Source: Pseudomonadota bacterium (GTDB lineage: Bacteria; BMS3Abin14). Taken from it: a stretch of 10,762 nucleotides of DNA. The DNA is taken from NCBI GenBank assembly GCA_016937135.1, contig JAFGWO010000069.1:1-10762 (forward strand). The letters are read 5' to 3'. A program made the position numbers and the translations under genes. The notes below the pieces were generated by a model that worked only from the letters and a program-made list of their open reading frames with translations, searched no databases and had not been told where the DNA came from. Numbering within the stretch: the first letter of the stretch is position 1; the number at the start of each line of letters is the position of its first letter. Below are positions 1 through 8,728 of this stretch, piece after piece.

Positions 1-656
1 CAGACGGGTCCCAGGAGGACTTCCCGCTGTCTGCCGGCCACATCCATCTCCACACGCGTTGCGACCGTGAAGGGAACTGTGTCTTCAAGGCGGCGATAGA
101 CCTGGATCTGAAGGCTGTCCTCGGTCGATTCTGCCAGTCCTTCCTTTTCCCTTAACCAGAGGAGGCCGGACCTGAGGTCCGGAAAGGGGATCTCACGCCC
201 TTCCACAGTCAGGTTCAGCAGTCCGTTTTCCCGGGGAACGGGAAGGGATTCGGGCAACCGGTTCCAGGAATATGTCCCCGTGATGATATCTTTTCCCTTT
301 TCCAGAAATACAGCCGGGCCTCCCTGATGGAAGGAAACCAAACCCGGACGGTCTCCAACCATTACATCCCCGGGCCAGAGATCCGGTCTGCCCGGGAGGG
401 CCACCCATCCGGGGGCGAAAAGGGTCACTTCCAGGCGGAACCGGCCTCCCTTCCCGGTGAGATCAAGGTCCAGGGTTGAGGGCCAGGCGCACCGACGGTC
501 CCCCGGGTTGTTGAAGGCCGGGGGACAGAGCTGTTCCTCGAGGCCGTGAAGGACCCATTCCCGCCATGGGTCCAGATCAGGGGGGACCTGGGAAGCCCGG
601 CAAAGGGAAGCGGTCAGGAGGATCAGAAAAAGAACGCTGAGACAGCGGCCAGGCAT
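1..656 (-). CDS. Exported protein of unknown function, N-terminal part (open at left edge)
   Basis: The frame runs open from an ATG at 656 to the window edge, giving 218 codons with no stop. The start is supported by a GGAGGT Shine-Dalgarno sequence (complement of 661-666) about 5 nt upstream. Residues 1-21 form a Sec signal peptide: a short basic start, a hydrophobic core (LSVLFLILLTASL) and a likely cut after A21. The nearby cysteine (C19) is not in a proper lipobox, so a lipoprotein is unlikely. The mature part begins with a Trp-rich stretch (DPWREWVLHG), followed by Cys44 and Cys55 and the segment CAWPSTLDLDL. From memory, this pattern is the start of very large uncharacterised exported proteins in Proteobacteria. 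I cannot confirm that, and no function is assigned. The gene lies downstream of the histidine kinase in the same direction but is separated by a terminator and a repeat, so it is probably transcribed independently. Confidence 0.8.
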   Translation of the reverse strand, partial: MPGRCLSVLFLILLTASLCRASQVPPDLDPWREWVLHGLEEQLCPPAFNNPGDRRCAWPSTLDLDLTGKGGRFRLEVTLFAPGWVALPGRPDLWPGDVMVGDRPGLVSFHQGGPAVFLEKGKDIITGTYSWNRLPESLPVPRENGLLNLTVEGREIPFPDLRSGLLWLREKEGLAESTEDSLQIQVYRRLEDTVPFTVATRVEMDVAGRQREVLLGPV

Positions 657-697
657 GGCAACCTCCACGGTTCAGGGGAAAAAGTTACTCGCCACCG

Positions 698-703
698 TTT
701 ATA
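698..703 (-). promoter_or_regulatory. Possible -10 element for the exported-protein gene
   Basis: The - strand reads TATAAA here, about 42 nt before the ATG at 656. No convincing -35 lies 16-18 nt upstream; the hexamer there reads GAATAA. An alternative weak pair, TTGATT and CACAAT, lies further upstream. The promoter is probably somewhere in 690-775, but its exact position is uncertain. Confidence 0.25.
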
Positions 704-777
704 CACAGAAAGCTCCCCGATTATTCCTTTTTCGAACCCGATTGTGCAATTTTCCGGTTAAATAATCAATTTTGACA

Positions 778-929
778 GGGTCGCAAAAAGTATGATTCGG
801 GACTTTTTGCTCAACGGAAAGGGAAAAGCGTGGTTTTCCCTTTCCTCACGGACCAAGAACTTACAACCCGCGTCCTTGATCCGGGCGCCCCGCACGGGGC
901 GCCCGGATGACTTATTACGAAGTCATCAA
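778..929 (+). repeat. Intergenic structured repeat, copy A (single unit plus right end)
   Basis: This is one complete-looking copy of a repeat that also occurs twice at 9655-9946 in the same orientation. It holds successive perfect hairpins. HP1 pairs 783-791 with 802-810 (9 bp). HP2 pairs 816-827 with 834-845 (12 bp, loop GCGTGG). HP3 pairs 879-891 with 896-908 (13 bp, loop GCAC). HP4 pairs 906-913 with 920-927 (8 bp) and shares bases 906-908 with HP3. The outer ends are near inverted repeats: TCGCAAAAAGT at 781-791 against the complement of 910-920, TCGTAATAAGT, with 9 of 11 matching. A stretch of 36 nt (817-852) is identical to 9826-9861 in copy C. There is no reading frame. It looks like a REP- or MITE-like non-autonomous element; a structured RNA is the alternative. 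Confidence 0.85.
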
Positions 930-1003
930 TTTAAGGTTTGCCGCGAAAAGGCCCGGCCAGCCGATGGGCAGGCTCGCTTTTTTTGTTGGGGAAAAAGGGA
1001 GGG

Positions 1004-1027
1004 AAAAAGTTCCGGGCCGATCGGAAC
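1004..1027 (-). terminator. Rho-independent terminator of the histidine kinase gene
   Basis: Read on the - strand, GTTCCG (complement of 1022-1027) pairs with CGGAAC (complement of 1009-1014) around a 7-nt loop, followed at once by TTTTT (complement of 1004-1008). A second T-run lies a few bases on (992-996). The hairpin begins 2 nt after the TAA stop at 1030, which is the usual place for an intrinsic terminator. The 6-bp stem is short but the context is good. Confidence 0.6.
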
Positions 1028-1029
1028 CC

Positions 1030-2586
1030 TTAATACACCTGGGTCCCGACCTCGTGATATTCCCGGAAAAACATGCTGAAATTCGTTCCGTTTTGGCGCT
1101 CCATGGCGAGTTTACTTCCGAGCTGGGCAGCCATCTGGTGGACGAACTGAAGTCCCATGGTGCGGGTGTTCCGAAAATCGAGGTCTTCGGGGAAACCTTC
1201 TCCATTGTCGGAAACCTGGAGAAAATACTCTCCCGACGGGGAGTTTCGCAGGCGGACCTCGATGACCCCTTCCCGGCGGTCGCCAAAGGCGTGCTTCATA
1301 GCGTTGGAGACGAGTTCCGTTATGATGAGGCTGCAGGGTATGGCGGTGTCCAGGACGAGGCGAACGTCCCCGAGGTCCAGCTTCAGCGCGATATCCCTGG
1401 AGGGTTTATGATAGGAGTGGGCAAGGTCCTCGACCAGTTTCCTGACGCAGGAGGAAAAATCAACACCGGCCAGGTCCTGACCTCGACAGGTTTCCTCGTG
1501 CATGATCGCGATGGCCCTGACGCGGTTCTGGCTCTCCCTGAACTTTTCCTTGTAGCCGGGATCCTGGATATAGGAGGCCTGAAGGCTGAGAAGGCTCAGG
1601 ACGACCTGGAGATTGTTCTTCACCCGGTGATTGATCTCCTTTAACAGGATTTCCTTTTCCTGCAGGGAGGCCTGGACCCTTGCCTGGGCGATCTTCATTT
1701 CCGTGATATCCCGGGTGATGTTGAGGATGTAAGGGGTGTCATCCAGGGTCATGATCTTCGCGGACATCAATCCTTCCCTTACGGTGCCGTCCTTCATCCG
1801 GAAAAGGGCCTCGAAGTTGTTGACCTGTCCCTTTTCCCGCAGTGTCCTCGTCAGGGTTTCCCTGTCCCCCGGGTCGACCCAGATTTTCAGGTCAAGGGAT
1901 GTTTTCCCGATGACCTCTTCCCGGCTGTAGCCGGTGGTTTTCAGGAAGCCTTCGTTGATGTCATAGTAGAGGCCGTCCTCCAGCCGGTTGATGTTGACGG
2001 CATCGGGACTTATCATGAAGGCCATCCGGAATTTTTCTTCGCTCTGCATGAGGTCTTTGTGGGCCCGGATCCGGTCCGTGACGTCAAGACACATGCTCAG
2101 CCTGGCCTGCCTGCCATCGAAATCAATCTGATGGGAGTGGATGTCCACTGTAATGATGGTTCCGTCCTTTTTCCTTTGCCGGAAAAGGCCGGGTTTTTCC
2201 AGGGGGGAACGGGAGGAGCGAATGGCGTTTAAGACTTTGGGTATGTCTTCCTCGGGGGTTATATCGAGGATGCGAAGACCTTCGAACTCCTCTTTTGTGT
2301 AGCCATAGTGCCCGACGGCGGCCTCATTGACCAGGAGGATTCTCAGGGTTCCAGGATCGAAAATGTACAGGGGCAGGGGGTGGCACTCGAAGAGATTCCG
2401 GTACCAGGGCCGCACCGTTTTTTCCCCATCATTGGCAGGGGTCCCGTCCCGTGAAGGTACTAACCTGGCCTTCAGGAGGAGGTTCTCGTCCCTCAGTTTG
2501 CTGTTTTCTCTTTCGAGGGTCTCTATCCTTTCCTCAAGGACCCGGTTCCTCTGATGTGCGTCCGGGCATTCCGGTTTCGGTACCAT
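1030..2586 (-). CDS. Cytosolic PAS-PAS sensor histidine kinase, HisKA_2 type
   Basis: This 518-residue sensor kinase autophosphorylates on histidine and should pass the phosphate to a response regulator not encoded nearby. An acidic/basic coiled-coil stretch (about residues 13-42) comes first. It is followed by two PAS domains (about 57-170 and 184-297). Next is a HisKA_2 dimerisation box with the acceptor in EINHRVKNNLQVV (His320). The C-terminal ATPase has an N box (LIITELVSNAMKHAF, Asn428), a G1 box (DNGEGF) and a G2 region (TMGLQFVHQ). All catalytic boxes are intact. No signal peptide or membrane segment is visible, so it probably senses an internal cue through its PAS domains; the ligand cannot be told. 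The start is placed at ATG 2586 because GGGAGGTG (complement of 2591-2598) is a strong Shine-Dalgarno at the right distance. A longer frame from a TTG at 2601 would place that signal inside the gene. The gene is divergent from mreB. Confidence 0.93.
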   Translation of the reverse strand: MVPKPECPDAHQRNRVLEERIETLERENSKLRDENLLLKARLVPSRDGTPANDGEKTVRPWYRNLFECHPLPLYIFDPGTLRILLVNEAAVGHYGYTKEEFEGLRILDITPEEDIPKVLNAIRSSRSPLEKPGLFRQRKKDGTIITVDIHSHQIDFDGRQARLSMCLDVTDRIRAHKDLMQSEEKFRMAFMISPDAVNINRLEDGLYYDINEGFLKTTGYSREEVIGKTSLDLKIWVDPGDRETLTRTLREKGQVNNFEALFRMKDGTVREGLMSAKIMTLDDTPYILNITRDITEMKIAQARVQASLQEKEILLKEINHRVKNNLQVVLSLLSLQASYIQDPGYKEKFRESQNRVRAIAIMHEETCRGQDLAGVDFSSCVRKLVEDLAHSYHKPSRDIALKLDLGDVRLVLDTAIPCSLIITELVSNAMKHAFGDRREGVIEVRLRNSPSGEYFLQVSDNGEGFPEDLDFRNTRTMGLQFVHQMAAQLGSKLAMERQNGTNFSMFFREYHEVGTQVY

Positions 2587-2744
2587 CGGGCACCTCCCCA
2601 AGGGGTCCGCAAGGCGGTACGGAGGGGGTTTCAGGACCCCGAAAAGTCCCCTTTCCGGTTTCCGGTTCTGTCAGGAGACCAATGCCGCCGCCCGAAAAAA
2701 TATCCGCCAGGGAAAATTCGCGCCGATCTTGAAAAGGGCGCCGC

Positions 2745-2755
2745 GGAACAGTTCC
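2745..2755. repeat. Short palindrome upstream of the kinase gene
   Basis: GGAAC-A-GTTCC is a perfect 5+1+5 inverted repeat. It lies 20 nt downstream of the putative kinase -10 element, in the leader region, where a repressor could bind. No protein is linked to it, and a palindrome this short can occur by chance. Confidence 0.3.
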
Positions 2756-2774
2756 AGAACCCCCATTTACTACC

Positions 2775-2802
2775 ATTTTAGCCGACCCTGAGGAGAGCGC
2801 AA
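2775..2802 (-). promoter_or_regulatory. Candidate sigma70-type promoter for the histidine kinase
   Basis: On the - strand the -10 element reads TAAAAT (complement of 2775-2780, 5 of 6 to consensus). A poor -35 element, TTGCGC (complement of 2797-2802), lies 16 nt upstream. It would give a leader of about 180 nt before ATG 2586. The -10 is good and the -35 weak, so the site is plausible but not certain. Confidence 0.4.
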
Positions 2803-2860
2803 GAGAAGGCACCAAAATCCCGCCTGATTTGTGTCGTTGCGGTTCCAGGCTTCGGGATGA

Positions 2861-4201
<1,341 letters not shown>

Positions 4202-4205
4202 TCCC

Positions 4206-5072
4206 ATGCCTGTTCCGGGCAACCCCATGCGGAACTTTCTGGGGCGCCATCACCAGGGCTTGATGCTCGTCGCCCTCGTCCTGGTCTCCTTGGTTATTAT
4301 TTCCAGACAGCTGCAGGATTCCCAGGGACAGACCTACTTTGCAAAATCCGTCATAGCGGTCATGTCCCCTTTCCAGGCAGGGGTTACGGGTGCTGTCGGA
4401 GGGGTCGCAGGGCTCTGGGACGAATATTTGAGTATCCGGGGGGTCAAGAAGGAAAACAGGAAGCTTCGCGAGGAGGTGAATTCCCTGAGGACCGAGATCC
4501 AGGGGTTGAAGGAGGATCTCTACCGTTTTGGACGCCTGGAGGAGTTCGGCGCTTACGTCTCGGAGACCGACCTGAGGGGGATCGCCGCGAGGGTCATAGG
4601 AGAGTCCCCGGATCCCTGGACCCGAACGATCGTGGTCAACCGGGGACACAAGGATGGGGTGAAGACGGGTTCCCCTGTCGTCATGCCAGAGGGTCTTGTA
4701 GGAAGGGTCATCGAGGTTTCGGGCCGCAGCAGCGTTGTAAGATTGATTGTCGACCGATCCTCGAGGGTGCCGGTCCTTGTCAGCCGCTCCAGGGCCCGGG
4801 CGATCCTGGAAGGAGAAAATTCCGGAAACTGCCAGTTGAAATACCTTCAGCGCACGGAGGATATCCAGGAAGGGGACGTGATCATCACCAGTGGTTTGGC
4901 GGATATCTTTCCAAGAGGGGTGGAGGTTGGAACCGTCGCCCAGGTCATCCGGAAAGACTATGGCCTGTATCAGTACGCCAGGATCGTCCCCCATGTTCCC
5001 ATGAGCCGGTTAGAAGATGTTCTTATCCTTGAACACCAATCCTCCCTGAAGGATGAGGACGGTACTCCTTGA
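4206..5072 (+). CDS. mreC: Rod-shape-determining protein MreC
   Basis: MreC is a bitopic inner-membrane protein whose periplasmic part forms assemblies that contact PBP2 and activate RodA-PBP2. The 288-residue product has a short cytoplasmic start, one membrane helix (about 17-33, QGLMLVALVLVSLVIIS) and a periplasmic coiled coil (about 75-112). The MreC beta-barrel domain follows (about 123-276), with VVNRGHKDGVKTGSPVV and VIITSGLADIFPRGVEVG as family hallmarks. The start is ATG 4206, 4 nt after the mreB stop, with only a weak AAAGAG Shine-Dalgarno inside the mreB end, so translation probably depends on coupling. An ATG at 4227 is possible but has no better site. An upstream in-frame extension into mreB is not needed. 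Confidence 0.97.
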   Translation: MPVPGNPMRNFLGRHHQGLMLVALVLVSLVIISRQLQDSQGQTYFAKSVIAVMSPFQAGVTGAVGGVAGLWDEYLSIRGVKKENRKLREEVNSLRTEIQGLKEDLYRFGRLEEFGAYVSETDLRGIAARVIGESPDPWTRTIVVNRGHKDGVKTGSPVVMPEGLVGRVIEVSGRSSVVRLIVDRSSRVPVLVSRSRARAILEGENSGNCQLKYLQRTEDIQEGDVIITSGLADIFPRGVEVGTVAQVIRKDYGLYQYARIVPHVPMSRLEDVLILEHQSSLKDEDGTP

Positions 5073-5584
5073 GGTTCCTTTATTTTATCTTCCTTCTCGG
5101 GTCGGCTCTGGTCCTCCAGTCCACTCTTGTCCCCCTGATTGTGCCGGCCTGGCTGGCGGGCGGGGTGGATCTGCCCCTTATTCCGGTGATCCATTTTGCC
5201 CTGACGAGGGGAGCCACTTCCGGGATGCTGACGGGAGCGCTGGCGGGATACCTCCAGGATGCCATGACCGGCGGGGCCCTCGGGATCAACGGTGTGGCAA
5301 AGATCATTGCCGGATACACCGGCGGGTTCCTGAAGGAAAAACTTTTTGTCCGGGGCATCGGACACCGCGCCGTTTCCGTGTCCGGGGCAGTCTTTATGTC
5401 CATCCTTTCCAAGTACGGGGTTCTGGCTCTTTTCGGTCAAAACCGCCCTTTTATAATCTCTCCCTTCCTGATGTGGGCTTTCCTGGGGAACACTGTCCTT
5501 GTCCTGCTGTTCCATGCCCTTTTATCCAGGTTCGAGGCTTATAGCGGCATCAGGCAGGAAGAAGAACTCAGCCTGGGGAATTGA
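5069..5584 (+). CDS. mreD: Rod-shape-determining membrane protein MreD
   Basis: MreD is a small polytopic inner-membrane partner of MreC in the elongation complex. The 171-residue product is hydrophobic, with about five membrane helices and the family-type segments RGATSGMLTGALAGYLQDA and YTGGFLKEKLF. The start is a TTG at 5069 whose last two bases are part of the mreC TGA stop (TTGA). A TGA at 5054 bounds the frame upstream and there is no in-frame ATG or GTG between, so the TTG is effectively forced. GAGG at 5055-5058 can serve as its ribosome site. The overlap implies translational coupling. mrdA follows after 3 nt. Assignment rests on position and the family pattern, because MreD diverges quickly. 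Confidence 0.93.
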   Translation: MRFLYFIFLLGSALVLQSTLVPLIVPAWLAGGVDLPLIPVIHFALTRGATSGMLTGALAGYLQDAMTGGALGINGVAKIIAGYTGGFLKEKLFVRGIGHRAVSVSGAVFMSILSKYGVLALFGQNRPFIISPFLMWAFLGNTVLVLLFHALLSRFEAYSGIRQEEELSLGN

Positions 5585-5587
5585 TCC

Positions 5588-7456
5588 ATGGCCCCTCTGC
5601 CTCAGAGGAAAGGGACGGCCCTGCCGGCAATGGAAAAGAAGGTGACGGCCGCCGTCGCGGCCCTTTTCCTGGTGTTTTTTCTCTTGATCCTTTTTTTCTG
5701 GAACCTCCAGGTCTTGAACCACGATCGCTATCAGAGGCTGGCGGACAACAACCGCATCAGGATCATCCAGATGCCGGCCAACCGGGGCATCATCACGGAC
5801 AGGAACGGGATTATCCTGGCGGACAGCACACCGGACTATTCCCTCGCTATTATCGCCGAGGATGCGGAGGACAGCCCCGAGGAAACCGTTCTGGCCCTGG
5901 CCAACCTTCTGGGTCGCGAAGGCACAACGGCCGTCGGGCGCTTCAGGGAGGACGCGGCCCGGACCCCTTACCGCCCGGTAAGGGTCTTCGAGCATCTTGA
6001 CGAACGGGAGGTAGCCCTTTTCGAGACCCTGCAGGATCGATTTCCCGGGGCAGTCCTTCTCGTGGTCCCGCGCAGGTATTATCCTTTCGACAAGACGACA
6101 TCCCACATCCTGGGATATGTGGGGGAGATTTCCGAAGGGCAGCTTCAATCCGGGGAGTACCCGGGTGCGAAAAGACGGGATATCGTCGGCAAGTTCGCCC
6201 TTGAAAAGGCGTTTGACAGATATTTAAGGGGAACGGACGGAGGCCGGCAGGTAGAGGTTGACGCGCGGGGAAGGGAAATCAGCATCCTGGGGGTCACGGA
6301 ACCGACCCCTGGGGCGAATCTCAGCCTGACCCTTGACATCCGCGTTCAGCAGGAACTGGAAGAGGCCTTCGGCGAGGAAAAGGGGGCGGGGGTGGTCCTC
6401 GGTGCCCGGACCGGCGAGGTCCTGGCCATGGTGAGCCTGCCGGCCTTTGATCCCAACGAGTTCTCTTTGGGCTTGTCGAGGGAAAGGTGGAACGAGATTC
6501 TCACCGACCCGGACCATCCCCTTCAGAACAAGGTCATCCAGGGGATCTATCCTCCGGGATCCACCTTCAAGGTGGTTACCGCAATAACCGGGTTGATGGA
6601 AAGGGTTGTCTCTCCGGGAGAAACCCTTTTCTGCTCAGGGGGTTATTACTATGGGGGGCGGGTGTACAGGGACTGGAAGGCCGCGGGGCACGGGATCGTG
6701 AATCTGAGAAAAGCCATCGTCGAGTCCTGTGATGTCTATTTCTATCAGACAGGGGAGCGGGCCGGGATCGAGGCCATGGCGAAGTGGGGTTCCATCCTGG
6801 GCCTTGGAAAGAGGACGGGGATCGATCTTCCCGGCGAGGTTGAAGGGCTTTTGCCTTCTCCGGCATGGAAGAAGAGGGTGCGAAAGCAGCCTTGGTTCCC
6901 CGGCGAAACCCTTTCCGCATCCATAGGACAGGGCTATGTCCTCGTCACCCCCCTGCAGCTTTGCAACCTCTATTCAACGATTGCCCGGCGGGGGGTCCGG
7001 ATGGACCCCTATCTCGTCCACCGTGCGGTTAAAGAGGAGGGGCTTGAGCTCTATCGGAGAGACCCCATGGTCAGTCAGGAGACGGAGATACCCCAGGATG
7101 TCTGGAATTCCATCATCCAGGCCTTGGAGGGGGTTGTGAGCGATCCCCATGGAACCGGCAGGGCGGCCGGGATCCCCGGATACCGGGTAGCCGGAAAGAC
7201 GGGAACCGCCCAGGTAGTGCGGCTTCAGGAAACCCCCTCCAAGGAAGAGGATATCCCCTACAGGCTGAGGGATCATGGGTGGTTTGCGGGTTTTGCCCCT
7301 GTGGAAAAGCCCATGTTTGCCGCGGTTGTGGTCGTGGAGCATGGCGGTCACGGCTCCTCGACCGCGGCCCCGATCGTCTCGCGGATCCTCAAAAAATCCC
7401 TGGAATTTTACCCTCCTGAAACCGGGGGTGAGAGAGGCCCGAAAGAGGTTCGATGA
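5588..7456 (+). CDS. mrdA: Penicillin-binding protein 2, peptidoglycan D,D-transpeptidase
   Basis: PBP2 cross-links peptidoglycan during side-wall elongation, working with RodA on the periplasmic side of the inner membrane. The 622-residue protein has a cytoplasmic start and one membrane anchor (about 20-43). The PBP dimer domain follows, starting with ANRGIITDRNG (64-74), and the transpeptidase domain runs from about 265 to 602. The three active-site motifs are intact: SxxK as STFK (nucleophile Ser325, Lys328), SxN-type as SCD (380-382) and KTGT (537-540). SCD is normal for PBP2, and WFAGFAP (565-571) is another class B hallmark. ATG 5588 lies 3 nt after the mreD stop, with GGGGAA at 5575-5580 as ribosome site. 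The stop overlaps the rodA start. It would be a target of mecillinam-type beta-lactams, as for the family. Confidence 0.98.
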   Translation: MAPLPQRKGTALPAMEKKVTAAVAALFLVFFLLILFFWNLQVLNHDRYQRLADNNRIRIIQMPANRGIITDRNGIILADSTPDYSLAIIAEDAEDSPEETVLALANLLGREGTTAVGRFREDAARTPYRPVRVFEHLDEREVALFETLQDRFPGAVLLVVPRRYYPFDKTTSHILGYVGEISEGQLQSGEYPGAKRRDIVGKFALEKAFDRYLRGTDGGRQVEVDARGREISILGVTEPTPGANLSLTLDIRVQQELEEAFGEEKGAGVVLGARTGEVLAMVSLPAFDPNEFSLGLSRERWNEILTDPDHPLQNKVIQGIYPPGSTFKVVTAITGLMERVVSPGETLFCSGGYYYGGRVYRDWKAAGHGIVNLRKAIVESCDVYFYQTGERAGIEAMAKWGSILGLGKRTGIDLPGEVEGLLPSPAWKKRVRKQPWFPGETLSASIGQGYVLVTPLQLCNLYSTIARRGVRMDPYLVHRAVKEEGLELYRRDPMVSQETEIPQDVWNSIIQALEGVVSDPHGTGRAAGIPGYRVAGKTGTAQVVRLQETPSKEEDIPYRLRDHGWFAGFAPVEKPMFAAVVVVEHGGHGSSTAAPIVSRILKKSLEFYPPETGGERGPKEVR

Positions 7457-8526
7457 AACTTTTTCGAAAGCTGGACCCCGTGCCCCTTTTATGCGCCGCT
7501 GCCCTCTCCTCGGCTGGCATCGCCGTTATCTGGTCCGCTACGAGAGGGAGCGCCTATGCCGGACTGCCCTCCCGTCAGGGCTACTGGCTTCTGGTGGCCT
7601 TTGCGGCCTTTTTCCTTGGTTATTTCGCGGACAGAAGACATCTCGAAAGGGGAGCTTATGTTTTTTTCGGGGGGGTTCTGGCCATCCTGATTGCCCTCCT
7701 GGCGGTCGGGAAGGTTTCAGCGGGGGTTCAGCGGTGGGTCCATTTCGGGGGGCTTAACTTTCAGCCTTCGGAGCTTGCAAAGATCGCCCTGATCCTGGCC
7801 CTTGCCCGATATTTTTCCCGGTTGAAGACGAAGCCCCCTTACGGGTTGGAAGAGATAAGCATCCCTCTTTTAATGGTTGCCGGTCTCGCCCTGCCGGTGG
7901 CCCTTCAACCGGATCTCGGTTCAGGCCTTCTCCTCGGGCTGATATCGGTGCCCATCTTTTTTTTCGCCGGGATCCGCAGGTCGGCGGTCCTTGTCCTGGG
8001 GCTGGGGGCTGCCGCCGCGGCCCCGTCGCTGTTTTTTTCCCTCAAGGAATATCAGCAGAACCGGATTCTCAATTTTCTCAATCCGGAAAGGGATCCCCTC
8101 GGCACGGGATATCACGTGGTCCAGTCCAAGATTGCCATCGGGTCAGGGGGCATGTTCGGCAAAGGGTTTCAGCAGGGGACTCAGTCCCAGCTTCGATTCA
8201 TCCCCGAACAGCACACGGATTTCATATTTTCCGTTCTTGCCGAGGAGTTCGGATTTGTCGGCGTTGTCCTTGTCCTTGGGCTGGTGCTTTTTCTCACCCT
8301 TTACCTTCTGGGCTATCTTGAGTATGCGAAGACGAAGTTCGCGGTCCTCGTTGTCGTTGGGCTTTCCTGTGCCTTCGCCATCCAGACCTCCATCAATATT
8401 GCCATGGCCGCCGGTCTTCTGCCGGTCGTGGGACTTCCGCTTCCGCTCATGAGTTACGGGGGGTCTTCCCTCGTCGTCACCTTTCTCGGGTTCGGGATCG
8501 TCGCCGGGTACCGGCGCCGAAGATAG
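7453..8526 (+). CDS. rodA: SEDS peptidoglycan glycosyltransferase RodA
   Basis: RodA polymerises glycan strands from lipid II and forms a complex with PBP2 during elongation. The 357-residue protein has the repeated hydrophobic segments of the ten-helix SEDS fold. Hallmarks are VQRWVHFGGLNFQPSELAKI (about 92-111; Trp95 matches a residue shown to matter in Bacillus RodA), PVALQPDLGSGLL (148-160), PEQHTDFIFSVLAEEFG (251-267) and LPLPLMSYGGSS (328-339). Asp256 in the third motif is the expected catalytic aspartate. The ATG at 7453 overlaps the mrdA stop as ATGA, a classic coupling arrangement, with AGAGG at 7444-7448 as ribosome site. It is the last gene of the operon. No terminator follows in the 19 nt before the convergent small gene. 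Confidence 0.98.
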   Translation: MKLFRKLDPVPLLCAAALSSAGIAVIWSATRGSAYAGLPSRQGYWLLVAFAAFFLGYFADRRHLERGAYVFFGGVLAILIALLAVGKVSAGVQRWVHFGGLNFQPSELAKIALILALARYFSRLKTKPPYGLEEISIPLLMVAGLALPVALQPDLGSGLLLGLISVPIFFFAGIRRSAVLVLGLGAAAAAPSLFFSLKEYQQNRILNFLNPERDPLGTGYHVVQSKIAIGSGGMFGKGFQQGTQSQLRFIPEQHTDFIFSVLAEEFGFVGVVLVLGLVLFLTLYLLGYLEYAKTKFAVLVVVGLSCAFAIQTSINIAMAAGLLPVVGLPLPLMSYGGSSLVVTFLGFGIVAGYRRRR

Positions 8527-8545
8527 GGGGGGATGATGCCGGAGG

Positions 8546-8728
8546 CTAGAAGCATCCGAGCAGGCATCTGGAGATCCTGATCTTCGGTTCCTCCCTGTTG
8601 CAGATCCGTCCGATGAGGGCAAGGGGTACCGCCAGTTCCTCGGCGATCCCGTGGGCCTCCTCGCAAGTTAGCTTTCCGTCCACCGCCCTTTTCAGGATAA
8701 CCTCCCTGATCTGTCCCTCATCCATCAT
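8546..8728 (-). CDS. Small conserved-looking cysteine protein coupled to rsmI
   Basis: This is a 60-residue protein of unknown function. Coding is supported by a strong GGGAGGAG ribosome site 5 nt before ATG 8728 (or 8 nt before a second ATG at 8725). The start also overlaps the rsmI stop by 11 nt in the same direction, implying coupled translation. The first half looks helical (residues 3-35, with TCEEAHGIAEELAV resembling a helix-turn-helix). The end reads ISRCLLGCF, with cysteines at 22, 43, 55 and 59. The closing CLLGCF (C-x3-C plus terminal Phe) resembles a C-terminal signature I recall from short uncharacterised proteins of anaerobic bacteria, but I cannot verify it. Metal or cluster binding is possible but unproven, and four cysteines in 60 residues is notable. 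It is convergent with rodA across 19 nt. Confidence 0.7.
   Translation of the reverse strand: MMDEGQIREVILKRAVDGKLTCEEAHGIAEELAVPLALIGRICNREEPKIRISRCLLGCF

Noticed and set aside
778..929. CRISPR array
   Set aside because: There is one unit here and two at the other locus, with no regular spacers between short identical repeats.
961..985. + strand terminator at the T-run near 978-984
   Set aside because: Only 4-bp stems can be formed before the T-run and no + strand gene ends here.
907..1644. 245-residue open frame on the + strand opposite the kinase
   Set aside because: It is the antisense shadow of the conserved histidine kinase catalytic region and starts inside the repeat; no family pattern is recognisable.
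2587..2601. Longer kinase start at TTG 2601
   Set aside because: It would place the strong Shine-Dalgarno sequence (2591-2598) inside the gene; ATG 2586 has that site at ideal spacing.
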